From Anaerolineales bacterium UBA877 (GTDB taxonomy: Bacteria > Chloroflexota > Anaerolineae > Anaerolineales > Villigracilaceae), in contig DBFP01000024.1 in NCBI GenBank assembly GCA_002294405.1, forward strand, positions 1 through 18,469: a stretch of 18,469 nucleotides of DNA, read 5' to 3'. Below, in pieces: positions 8,650 to 14,147 of this stretch. Position 1 is the stretch's first letter. The number at the start of each line of letters is the position of its first letter. Made by a program: the position numbers and the translations under genes. The notes under the pieces are model-generated. The model worked only from the letters and a program-made list of their open reading frames with translations. It had not been told where the DNA came from and searched no databases.

Positions 8650-8676
8650 AAGGCTGTATCTTGTTGGCCTTTTTTT
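8650..8676 (+). terminator. Possible terminator after the truncated regulator
   Basis: AAGGC (8650-8654) and GCCTT (8667-8671) form a short stem with a 12-base loop, running into seven T residues (8670-8676). The stem is only five pairs, so termination may be weak. It lies 11 bases after the premature stop. Confidence 0.4.
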
Positions 8677-8798
8677 ATAATGCTTCCAGCCGGAATTATA
8701 ATTTTTTCTTTTCATCCGATCATTCCTTTCCAATTATTATCAGCTTGGCTACCGCCCCGAATGGGTTTCCAATTGTACTGGAGACTTGGATTTATGCT

Positions 8799-8828
8799 TG
8801 CAGCCAGTCCAAGTGACGACTGGCTGCA
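8799..8828. repeat. Perfect 11-bp hairpin
   Basis: TGCAGCCAGTC (8799-8809) and GACTGGCTGCA (8818-8828) are exact reverse complements around an eight-base loop. It lies about 38 bases beyond the stop of the minus-strand transporter remnant. It could be that gene's former 3' hairpin or part of a small mobile repeat. No clear T-tract follows on the minus strand; a short TTTT occurs on the plus side after ten bases. Confidence 0.6.
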
Positions 8829-8865
8829 GGGGCATGCTTTTAGGTTTCGATAGCGACCACGATCT

Positions 8866-9025
8866 TTATTTTGAAGAGGCTTGGTTTGCTGCTCTTCTCT
8901 CGCTTAGTTCAGCCTCCACCTTTTGGAGTGTGTTTTTATCCAGGTTGTATCCGAACCCGAAGATCAGGGCCGAAGCTGCAAAAAAGAAAATCGGGAAGCG
9001 GATGGTAAGCCAGATGATCGCAGTG
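8866..9025 (-). pseudogene. C-terminal remnant of a GPH/MFS-type sugar:cation symporter
   Basis: The last ~52 codons of a minus-strand frame read as a final membrane helix (IIWLTIRFPIFFFAASALIF) followed by a cytoplasmic tail, GYNLDKNTLQKVEAELSERR, ending in TAA at 8868-8866. A last helix ending in Y-x-L/I-D/T-K/R, then an amphipathic xxEIxxELxxRR tail, is what I expect at the C-terminus of glycoside-pentoside-hexuronide symporters. Everything upstream of about base 9025 in this frame is antisense to an agmatine deiminase fragment, so some 400 residues are missing. The call rests on a short segment; another MFS family is possible. Confidence 0.5.
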
Positions 9026-9026
9026 A

Positions 9027-9364
9027 CAACGTTCACAGATGCCAAAGACCGTAAACTGGAAATCCTCAAGATCCGCCAGCCGGATCCGATCCTGATCACC
9101 GCCGATGAAGCGGCAGGCGTTGTACTTGTGGAAGGCACCTTGCCGCGCAAGACTTGCGACCGCATGGCCGCTTCGTACATCAACTTCTATACCTGCAACC
9201 GCGGCATCATCCTGCCAACTTTCAATGACCCCCACGATCGATTGGTGATGGATTTGCTTCAGAAAGCCATGCCCGACCGGAAAATAGTGGGGGTGTACGC
9301 CCGGGAAATTCTGTTGGGTGGAGGCAATATCCACTGCATCACGCAACAGCAACCAAGAGAATGA
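9027..9364 (+). pseudogene. aguA: Agmatine deiminase, C-terminal fragment
   Basis: From about base 9027 the frame reads TDAKDRKLEI, DEAAGVVLVEGTLPR, AASYINFYTCNRGIILPTFN and finally AREILLGGGNIHCITQQQP before the stop at 9364. This is the last third of agmatine deiminase (peptidyl-arginine deiminase family), including the GGGNIHC segment with the catalytic Cys. The enzyme hydrolyses agmatine to N-carbamoylputrescine in polyamine synthesis and is normally about 340-370 residues. Here only about 110 remain; the N-terminal substrate-binding and catalytic Glu/Asp/His residues are gone, so it cannot be active. The codons upstream in the same frame are antisense to a transporter remnant, not deiminase. 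No start or ribosome binding site serves it. Confidence 0.85.
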
Positions 9365-9502
9365 CTCTCCTCCGAAAACATAAGGGCTGTATAAGAAGTA
9401 AGTTTAGACAGCCCCGGGCGAGCAAGTACGATTTTGGAAACATGGATGATTCTTCGGTACTCCCAGGGGGATCGAAGCGCAATTTGCATCCTGGTCCCCG
9501 TT

Positions 9503-9545
9503 GAGATGTGAGAGGACCCGGGAATCAAAACCCGCCTGAATCAGC
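9503..9545 (-). repeat. Degenerate tRNA T-arm-like segment
   Basis: The minus strand reads GCGGGTTTTGATTCCCGGGTCC, close to a T-stem, T-loop and acceptor strand (compare GGGTTCGATTCCC in real tRNAs) but with an enlarged loop and imperfect stem. No other tRNA arms are present. Together with the element at 7888-7930 it brackets the three gene remnants. Confidence is low because the match is partial. Confidence 0.3.
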
Positions 9546-9753
9546 GGGCGGTAGTGCCCCCAACCGGGAGCGACTTCATCCCCTATCGCAATGAAAAGAT
9601 AATTGATGAGGAAATACGTTGTAAATGAATACTATAACCGATGACCGTTTTTCAAACGACCAGTTGTGCTGATCAGATCCCGCTTGTTCTTCCTTATTAA
9701 GTTTGATATACCTCATCGTGGTGATATTAATCCAAGGTTCAGGCTTATCCATG

Positions 9754-9766
9754 TATAATCAATTCA
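9754..9766 (+). promoter_or_regulatory. Promoter -10 for the first Crp/Fnr regulator
   Basis: A perfect TATAAT at 9754-9759 lies directly after TG, with a predicted start near 9766, about 31 bases before the coding start. No good -35 is visible at the proper distance, which suggests reliance on the -10 or an activator. Confidence 0.45.
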
Positions 9767-9796
9767 ATGCAATGGCGTAAGGTGAATGAATAAGCC

Positions 9797-10510
9797 GTGT
9801 TGGAGCCTATGGAAGACCAGGAACCCCTCGTTCAGAGCATCCGTTCAGTACAGCATTTTCGCAACCTGAGCCTGCGCGACTTGCGCACGATCGTCACCAG
9901 TGGACAGGTGCAGCGTTTTCCTGCCGGCGCGACCATCTTCACGGAAAGCGACCCGTGCGGGGGCATGTTTGTATTGATCAAGGGCCGCGTGCACCTGTGC
10001 AAGCTCGGCCCGCAGGGGCAGGTCAATATCATGGGGGTCATCGGACCGGTGATCATGTTCAACGAAGTGGCAGTCCTGGATGGCGGTCCGAACCCATTGA
10101 CGGCCATCGCCATTGAGAATTGCCTGGTCTGGCAGATCGGGTATGAAGCCTTTCAAAGCCTGCTTGAAAAGATTCCCCAGGTGGGGCTAAGCCTGCTGCG
10201 TGTGCTCGCCCGGCGCAACCGGGAAATGATCACCCTTTATGAAGACTTGTCCTTCCGTTCGGTCGTGGCCCGCACATCAAAACTGCTGCTCGACTTGAGC
10301 GAGCATGGTCAGCATCCCATCGACCGGCACGCTTGTTCCATTGAGCAGATGGCGTCTCGCATTGCCACAGTTCCCGAGGTCATCAGCCGCTCACTCAACG
10401 TGATCAAAAGCTCCGGAGCCATTTGCGTCTCCCGTACTGAGATTTCAATCACGTCGCATGAGATACTGTCTGGCCTGGCCGAGGTTGTTCCACAGCTTGG
10501 GGAAAACTAG
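9797..10510 (+). CDS. Crp/Fnr family transcriptional regulator
   Basis: The 237-residue protein has an N-terminal cyclic-nucleotide-binding-like beta-roll (about 18-138; FPAGATIFTESDPCGGMFVL and IKGRVHLCKL), a long dimerisation helix (about 130-160), and a Crp-type winged HTH (about 180-213; CSIEQMASRIATVPEVISRS). The phosphate-binding RxS of true cAMP receptors is not evident, and the N-terminal Cys cluster of FNR is missing, so its signal is neither obvious cAMP nor a 4Fe-4S cluster; heme, redox or NO sensing are possible. Start choice: GTG at 9797 with AAGGTG 12 bases upstream, or ATG at 9809. It is convergent with a second family member whose stop is five bases away. Confidence 0.9.
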   Translation: MLEPMEDQEPLVQSIRSVQHFRNLSLRDLRTIVTSGQVQRFPAGATIFTESDPCGGMFVLIKGRVHLCKLGPQGQVNIMGVIGPVIMFNEVAVLDGGPNPLTAIAIENCLVWQIGYEAFQSLLEKIPQVGLSLLRVLARRNREMITLYEDLSFRSVVARTSKLLLDLSEHGQHPIDRHACSIEQMASRIATVPEVISRSLNVIKSSGAICVSRTEISITSHEILSGLAEVVPQLGEN

Positions 10511-10530
10511 CCCGCTCAGGAACTTTCCCC
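10499..10530. terminator. Hairpin shared by two convergent regulator genes
   Basis: GGGGAAA (10499-10505) and TTTCCCC (10524-10530) pair around an 18-base loop that contains both stop codons. It could serve as a bidirectional transcript end for the two convergent genes. There is no long T-tract, so terminator strength is uncertain. Confidence 0.3.
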
Positions 10531-11193
10531 CAACCTGGAAAGGCCTGCTCGGTCTGTCAGGACGAATTCTGTCCGGGTCACATTGATCAGCTTCTTATCT
10601 GCGAAACGGTACAGGACGCGGCAGACCATTTCGCGCGTTGTTCCGATCCGAATTGCCATATCATCCAAGGTCAACGACCGCTCAATAGCCTGCTCTCCAG
10701 CAGTGTCAAAGTGGTCGAGTAGAAGATGAGCCAGGCGCTCGGCCACCGGCTGGAATGCCAGATCATCGACGATGGTACTAGCGCGCTGCATGCGCTGGAT
10801 CATCACGTGGCACAACTCCCAGCTCATCCGCCTATGTTCGATGAAAATCGGTTCAATACGGTTCCGCGACCAGAGAAAAACGCGCGATGGGCAATTCGCC
10901 TCCAGTGTCGCGATGAGAGGCGCGTTTTCCTGGAAGAAAGCCAATCCCCAAAACAACTCCCCTTTCCCAAATGTTGTTACCAACAGATTACGTCCTTCGC
11001 GGGAACCCTTGACCGCATCCAATTCCCCTTCAACCACGAAGAACAAGTACGGCCAAACATCTCCTTGCAATGCTAGTACTTCTCCTTTTTGAAGTTCCTT
11101 GGGGGTGCCCAATTTAATAAGGAGATTCAGGTCTTCTTTTCCCAATGATGCAAAAACGAGATGGGTATGCAACAAGTCTGTCAATGATTCCAT
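10516..11193 (-). CDS. Second Crp/Fnr family transcriptional regulator
   Basis: Cyclic-nucleotide-binding-like fold followed by a winged HTH (SLTLDDMAIRIGTTREMVCR). The frame is open from a TTG at 11217, but no ribosome binding site precedes any candidate start. A perfect extended -10, TGATATAAT, overlaps the 5' end of that frame; its predicted transcription start (about 11194) abuts the ATG at 11193 (MESLTDLL), so a leaderless start there, giving 225 residues, is preferred. The protein has no FNR-type Cys cluster. An FNR-like palindrome at 11219-11232 sits where the -35 should be, pointing to autorepression. It shares this control region with the divergent lipoprotein gene and is a plausible regulator of the whole right-hand cluster. 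Confidence 0.88.
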   Translation of the reverse strand: MESLTDLLHTHLVFASLGKEDLNLLIKLGTPKELQKGEVLALQGDVWPYLFFVVEGELDAVKGSREGRNLLVTTFGKGELFWGLAFFQENAPLIATLEANCPSRVFLWSRNRIEPIFIEHRRMSWELCHVMIQRMQRASTIVDDLAFQPVAERLAHLLLDHFDTAGEQAIERSLTLDDMAIRIGTTREMVCRVLYRFADKKLINVTRTEFVLTDRAGLSRLGESS

Positions 11194-11200
11194 GCCAGTC

Positions 11201-11209
11201 ATTATATCA
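11201..11209 (-). promoter_or_regulatory. Extended -10 of the second Crp/Fnr gene
   Basis: The minus strand reads TGATATAAT (11209-11201), a perfect TGnTATAAT extended -10. The -35 region is poor and is covered by the palindrome at 11219-11232. The predicted start is about 11194, next to the ATG at 11193. Confidence 0.5.
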
Positions 11210-11218
11210 AGAGTCAAT

Positions 11219-11232
11219 TTGCTTTAAAGCAA
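11219..11232. promoter_or_regulatory. FNR-type operator palindrome (TTGCT-N4-AGCAA)
   Basis: TTGCTTTAAAGCAA is a perfect dyad, extended by one more pair on each side (11218-11233). Its 5-N4-5 layout with TTG...CAA ends matches the Crp/Fnr box (FNR consensus TTGAT-N4-ATCAA). Its centre, 11225.5, is about 42.5 bases upstream of the predicted start (about 11268) of the lipoprotein operon, where an extended -10 TGCTATCTT lies at 11253-11261. That is the class II activator position. For the divergent regulator gene it overlaps the -35. Confidence 0.65.
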
Positions 11233-11252
11233 AGACTACCTGAACCTGTTTG

Positions 11253-11268
11253 TGCTATCTTTCACACA
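11253..11268 (+). promoter_or_regulatory. Extended -10 for the CxxCH lipoprotein operon
   Basis: TGC-TATCTT (11253-11261) is an extended -10 with a predicted start near 11268. It has no -35 of its own; the FNR-type palindrome occupies that place, as expected for an activator-dependent promoter. Confidence 0.45.
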
Positions 11269-11280
11269 ACAGGAGTAACG

Positions 11281-11703
11281 ATGACGCGATATGCATATTT
11301 CCTCCACTTGTTTCTTGGCCTGATTTTCCTGACCGGGTGCGGTAAACGAGCTTCAGTCTGCCCGGTAAGAACCGGTACGCCGAGTTTTCTCACAATCCCG
11401 CCAGGAGAGCTACCCACACCCACGTCCAGGCCTGTTCCTGCGCCGGCCGTGATGGATATCAGAGGCAAAACCATCACTGTGGATAAGGTCGTTGAGGGTC
11501 ACTTGTGCAACGACACCTGGAGCGGGACCGTGTACGTCTCCTGCAATGTCCAGGTTTATCCCTGGAAAGATTCCCCAACTTTCCTAAATAACTGCAACTT
11601 GAACATTGAACCAGGAACGGTAGTCTACGTGGCTCATCACAACGATACGGCCTATTACAACGGCTGTTCATCGTGTCACACCGGCGAAGTCGCCGAACCA
11701 TAA
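11281..11703 (+). CDS. Lipoprotein with C-terminal CxxCH heme-binding motif
   Basis: The 140-residue product starts with a lipoprotein signal (hydrophobic 7-18, lipobox LTGC with Cys 20), then a Pro-rich linker (about 38-56). The folded part (57-140) holds Cys at 76, 88 and 105 and ends NGCSSCHTGEVAEP. CSSCH at 129-133 fits the covalent heme c motif, only seven residues from the end. No distal Met follows, but His 119 and His 120 could act as ligand. If heme is attached it would be an unusual short c-type cytochrome; the two Cys could instead bind metal or form disulfides. AGGAG sits five bases before the ATG. It is the first gene of a unit with the 8-helix protein and is probably anchored outside the membrane. 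Confidence 0.82.
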   Translation: MTRYAYFLHLFLGLIFLTGCGKRASVCPVRTGTPSFLTIPPGELPTPTSRPVPAPAVMDIRGKTITVDKVVEGHLCNDTWSGTVYVSCNVQVYPWKDSPTFLNNCNLNIEPGTVVYVAHHNDTAYYNGCSSCHTGEVAEP

Positions 11704-11726
11704 CCAATCCAAAAGGAGAATGAATT

Positions 11727-12515
11727 ATGAAAAACAAGAATGTTTTGGGAGGCATCCTGGCTTCCATCGCCAGCCTGATGGGCATCATCGGGCATATGTT
11801 CCTATTTATGAAGTGGTACGTGGTAGGGATGCACACCCCCTCCGCGGAACCGGGATGCGAGATCCTGCTGAAATCCATCCATCCCCTTTTGGCGGATCTG
11901 GGCATCCTTGCCGGGGTGATGTTTGCTGTCAGCGCGTACGGTTTCTTTACAAAAAAGGATTGGGCATATCCCCTTTCCGTAGTGGCGCTAGTACCAGCAC
12001 TTCTAGGTGCCTGGTTCATCAACGTACCGTACATGGCTGCCGGCCTGCCCCCGGTCTATTTCATCCTCTTCTGGCCATATGTGGTGCTCTATTTCCTGAT
12101 CCTGAAACTGGTAGGTAAGGTCTCCTGGAGCCAGACCCTGCTGGCACTGCTGACCGGTATTGCCTTTATTTTCTGCTGGATGAACGGCGTTGCCAGTTGG
12201 AGCCGGATGGTTACCGTTGGGGCGCCGATCTTCACCCTGGTGCAGAAATTGCACTGGGTGGCGATGCTCGGCTGGGCTGTGGTGACGGTCGGGATCATCC
12301 TGAAAGGCAAGGAATGGATGCGCATGGTAGGGATCGTTTCCGCAGTGACCGAGCTGGTGGTGGGTATCCCGCTGGCGATTGCCACAGGCCAGGAGTTGGG
12401 ACGCTTCTCCCTGTTCGCGTTGGGACCGATCGCGTGCCTCGTCCTCCTCGTCATCCTGATCTGGCCGGGATTGTGGCAACGCTGGACCCGGACGAAAGAA
12501 GAAGCGCAGACATAA
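11727..12515 (+). CDS. Polytopic membrane protein with conserved-looking histidines
   Basis: The 262-residue protein has about eight hydrophobic segments. Histidines at 23 (GIIGHMF), 36 (GMHTPS), 52 (SIHPLLADLG) and 176 (QKLHWVAMLGW) lie in or at the edge of helices, as would suit heme or metal ligands; this is inference. The 30-40 loop (MHTPSAEPGCE) contains the only extramembrane Cys, Cys 44. A strong AAAAGGAG precedes the ATG. It follows the CxxCH lipoprotein by 23 bases and is closed by a terminator, so the pair forms a two-gene transcript. I recognise no named family; a quinol- or heme-interacting partner of the lipoprotein is one reading. Confidence 0.85.
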   Translation: MKNKNVLGGILASIASLMGIIGHMFLFMKWYVVGMHTPSAEPGCEILLKSIHPLLADLGILAGVMFAVSAYGFFTKKDWAYPLSVVALVPALLGAWFINVPYMAAGLPPVYFILFWPYVVLYFLILKLVGKVSWSQTLLALLTGIAFIFCWMNGVASWSRMVTVGAPIFTLVQKLHWVAMLGWAVVTVGIILKGKEWMRMVGIVSAVTELVVGIPLAIATGQELGRFSLFALGPIACLVLLVILIWPGLWQRWTRTKEEAQT

Positions 12516-12541
12516 AACAGGGTACACGATGTTCTATTCCA

Positions 12542-12577
12542 CAGGGACGATATGCAAATCGTCCCTGCCTTTCTTTT
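12542..12577 (+). terminator. Rho-independent terminator after the 8-helix protein gene
   Basis: CAGGGACGAT (12542-12551) pairs perfectly with ATCGTCCCTG (12558-12567) around a six-base loop, followed by CCTTTCTTTT. It ends the two-gene unit and precedes a new promoter. Confidence 0.85.
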
Positions 12578-12594
12578 ATTATGGTTTACTCAAA

Positions 12595-12608
12595 TTGACA
12601 AAAGTCAA
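12595..12608. promoter_or_regulatory. FNR-type operator palindrome (TTGAC-N4-GTCAA)
   Basis: TTGACAAAAGTCAA is a perfect 5-N4-5 dyad, one base pair per half from the FNR/DNR consensus TTGAT-N4-ATCAA. Its centre is 12601.5. An extended -10, TGATATTTT, lies at 12628-12636, giving a predicted start near 12643, so the box is centred at -41.5, the textbook class II activation site. The layout matches that of the other box at 11219-11232 to within one base. It controls the 12-helix protein operon. Confidence 0.72.
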
Positions 12609-12627
12609 AGACTCTCCGCCTTCTTTG

Positions 12628-12643
12628 TGATATTTTTAACTAA
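12628..12643 (+). promoter_or_regulatory. Extended -10 of the 12-helix protein operon
   Basis: TGA-TATTTT (12628-12636) is an extended -10 with a predicted start near 12643, about 29 bases before the coding start. TTGACA at 12595-12600 is 30 bases away, too far to be its -35, so it should be read as part of the operator. Confidence 0.45.
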
Positions 12644-12671
12644 TGAACACTCCTCTCACAAGGAGTCAATT

Positions 12672-14147
12672 GTGCAATTCATAAAAGAACGTTTTAATTA
12701 CTTGTTCAAATCCACCAAGGGTCTGATCCTGGTAGCCATTGCCATGATTGGCTTGGAGACAGCCATTTTCGGGATGCTCTCCGGACCGATGGCCGAGATG
12801 GGCATACGCGATTTCGTAATACGTGTCTTCAAGATGGATCTCATCCAGGCTGAACGCGAGGGGCGCATCATCATCCTGTATCATTCCATTGCAATGGCGG
12901 TGGTCGCCATCGAGACCTACATGATCACCAGCCTGCTGAAAATGAAAGAGTTTTATAAGACGGCCGTGCGCGTGCTCATCACCGTCGGCTACCTCCTGAC
13001 CATGATCTTCGGCATGGGCTTCGCCTACTGGGGTCATAACTGGGCGTTGCACGGATTGTATATCGCCGGACTGAGTTTGATCTTCTTTGCCGGAGTCCTG
13101 CTGGTGATCGCCCTCTGGCCATGGAACAAAGATGTTTACCAGCAGGATAAAACCTACGCCAGCACTAAAAAAGGCGTGGATATGGAGCGCGTGGCCTTTT
13201 TCGCAGCTGCACTCACCACGGTCCTTTCAGCATTGTTCGGCGCAGTCCCAGGCGCTTACTATGGCAACGGCTTCGAGACCTTCCTGGCTGAGAACATCAT
13301 TCGCCTGCCCGAGAAGAGTGTGATGGACCTGTCGGTTATCGGCCATCTCCACATCATGCTGGCGCTCATCGCCATCATGATCACCCTGATCGTCGGTCGC
13401 TGGCTCAATTTCAAAGGCATCCTACACAAGATCGCCATGCAGCTGATGATCCTGGGTACCATCGTACTCAACCTGGGCGTCTGGGGCGTAGTCACCCCGC
13501 TCGAACCCATTGCCCACATGATCATTTATGTCGGGGCGACGCCATCCATGCTGGCTGCGCTGCTCTTGCTTATCTGGGGATGGAACCGTCTAATTCATGA
13601 AGGCACGGCTCACATCCAGAAACCCAATCTTGGCCAAAAATTAAGCGCATTGTTGCGCGATCCGCTCCGTTTTGGTCCACTCTGGCAGATGCTTTTTATG
13701 AACTTTACCACTAGCTTTATCGGCATTTTCATGGCTGTCAAACTGGATGAGATTTTCCGAGTCTGGCCCGCACACGAAGAACGCATTGAACTGACCGGCC
13801 ACTGGCACGCCCTTTCCGCCATCATTGCCACCATTATTCTTCTTTACTACGGTGACATGCTCGGATTCAAGGGAAAACTTCGCCAGTTCTACGGCTGGGC
13901 TATCATCGTCTTCTCTGATATCGCCCTGGCGGCTGTGACCGTTTTCGAAATGAAGCGTCTCTTCATAACAGAGGCCGTACAACAACCACTGGTCAACGGA
14001 CTAATGTACGCCATTGATTTCGGCTTAGGTATATTGCTGCTGCTCCTCGCCATTTTGATGATCTGGCGTTTGCTTGACTTGTTCAAGAAGAAAGGACGCT
14101 GGTCGGAAGAAGTCGATCACGAACTGTCCGAGGAGGTGAGCAAATGA
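12672..14147 (+). CDS. 12-helix triple-repeat membrane protein, heme-copper oxidase-like architecture
   Basis: The GTG at 12672 is chosen because AAGGAG lies six bases upstream; it gives 491 residues. Twelve hydrophobic helices form three repeats of four. Each repeat has a Gly-rich helix, a loop, a helix starting with His, an FKG-type turn, and two more helices. The key motifs are LYHSIAMA (His 71), IGHLHIML (His 225 and 227) and TGHWHALS (His 377 and 379), spaced 154 and 152 residues. Further His at 122, 127, 252 and 282. Heme-copper oxidase and NO reductase subunit I also have 12 helices, threefold pseudo-symmetry, and His ligands on helices 2, 6 and 10. The usual HPEVY and HH motifs are absent, so this is a distant or separate family. 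The stop overlaps the next ATG. Confidence 0.85.
   Translation: MQFIKERFNYLFKSTKGLILVAIAMIGLETAIFGMLSGPMAEMGIRDFVIRVFKMDLIQAEREGRIIILYHSIAMAVVAIETYMITSLLKMKEFYKTAVRVLITVGYLLTMIFGMGFAYWGHNWALHGLYIAGLSLIFFAGVLLVIALWPWNKDVYQQDKTYASTKKGVDMERVAFFAAALTTVLSALFGAVPGAYYGNGFETFLAENIIRLPEKSVMDLSVIGHLHIMLALIAIMITLIVGRWLNFKGILHKIAMQLMILGTIVLNLGVWGVVTPLEPIAHMIIYVGATPSMLAALLLLIWGWNRLIHEGTAHIQKPNLGQKLSALLRDPLRFGPLWQMLFMNFTTSFIGIFMAVKLDEIFRVWPAHEERIELTGHWHALSAIIATIILLYYGDMLGFKGKLRQFYGWAIIVFSDIALAAVTVFEMKRLFITEAVQQPLVNGLMYAIDFGLGILLLLLAILMIWRLLDLFKKKGRWSEEVDHELSEEVSK

Larger units (their letters stand above)
9365..9796. other. 432-base stretch without a gene
   Basis: I find no supported coding sequence. It contains a hairpin (GGGCTGT 9384-9390 with ACAGCCC 9408-9414), a degenerate tRNA-3'-end-like segment on the minus strand near 9505-9540, GC-rich dyads around 9525-9550, and a promoter for the downstream regulator near 9754. 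The left half looks like decayed sequence continuing the relic tract. Confidence 0.5.

Noticed and set aside
8786..9026. Upstream part of the plus-strand frame containing the agmatine deiminase fragment, as the N-terminus of a real gene
   Set aside because: This stretch is antisense to the transporter remnant and does not resemble deiminase; no start with a ribosome binding site is present.
9797..10510. True oxygen-sensing FNR
   Set aside because: The N-terminal cysteine cluster for the 4Fe-4S centre is absent in both Crp/Fnr proteins here.
11212..11217. TTGACT on the minus strand as the -35 of the second Crp/Fnr gene
   Set aside because: It is only five bases from the TATAAT and cannot serve as its -35.
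12595..12600. TTGACA as the -35 of a normal sigma-70 promoter
   Set aside because: The only good -10 (12631-12636) is 30 bases away. The hexamer is half of a perfect palindrome and is better read as an operator.
12672..14147. Ordinary cytochrome c oxidase or cNOR catalytic subunit
   Set aside because: Helix number and threefold layout fit, but the HPEVY and HH signatures are missing and no CuA subunit or NorC is adjacent; kept as a divergent candidate only.
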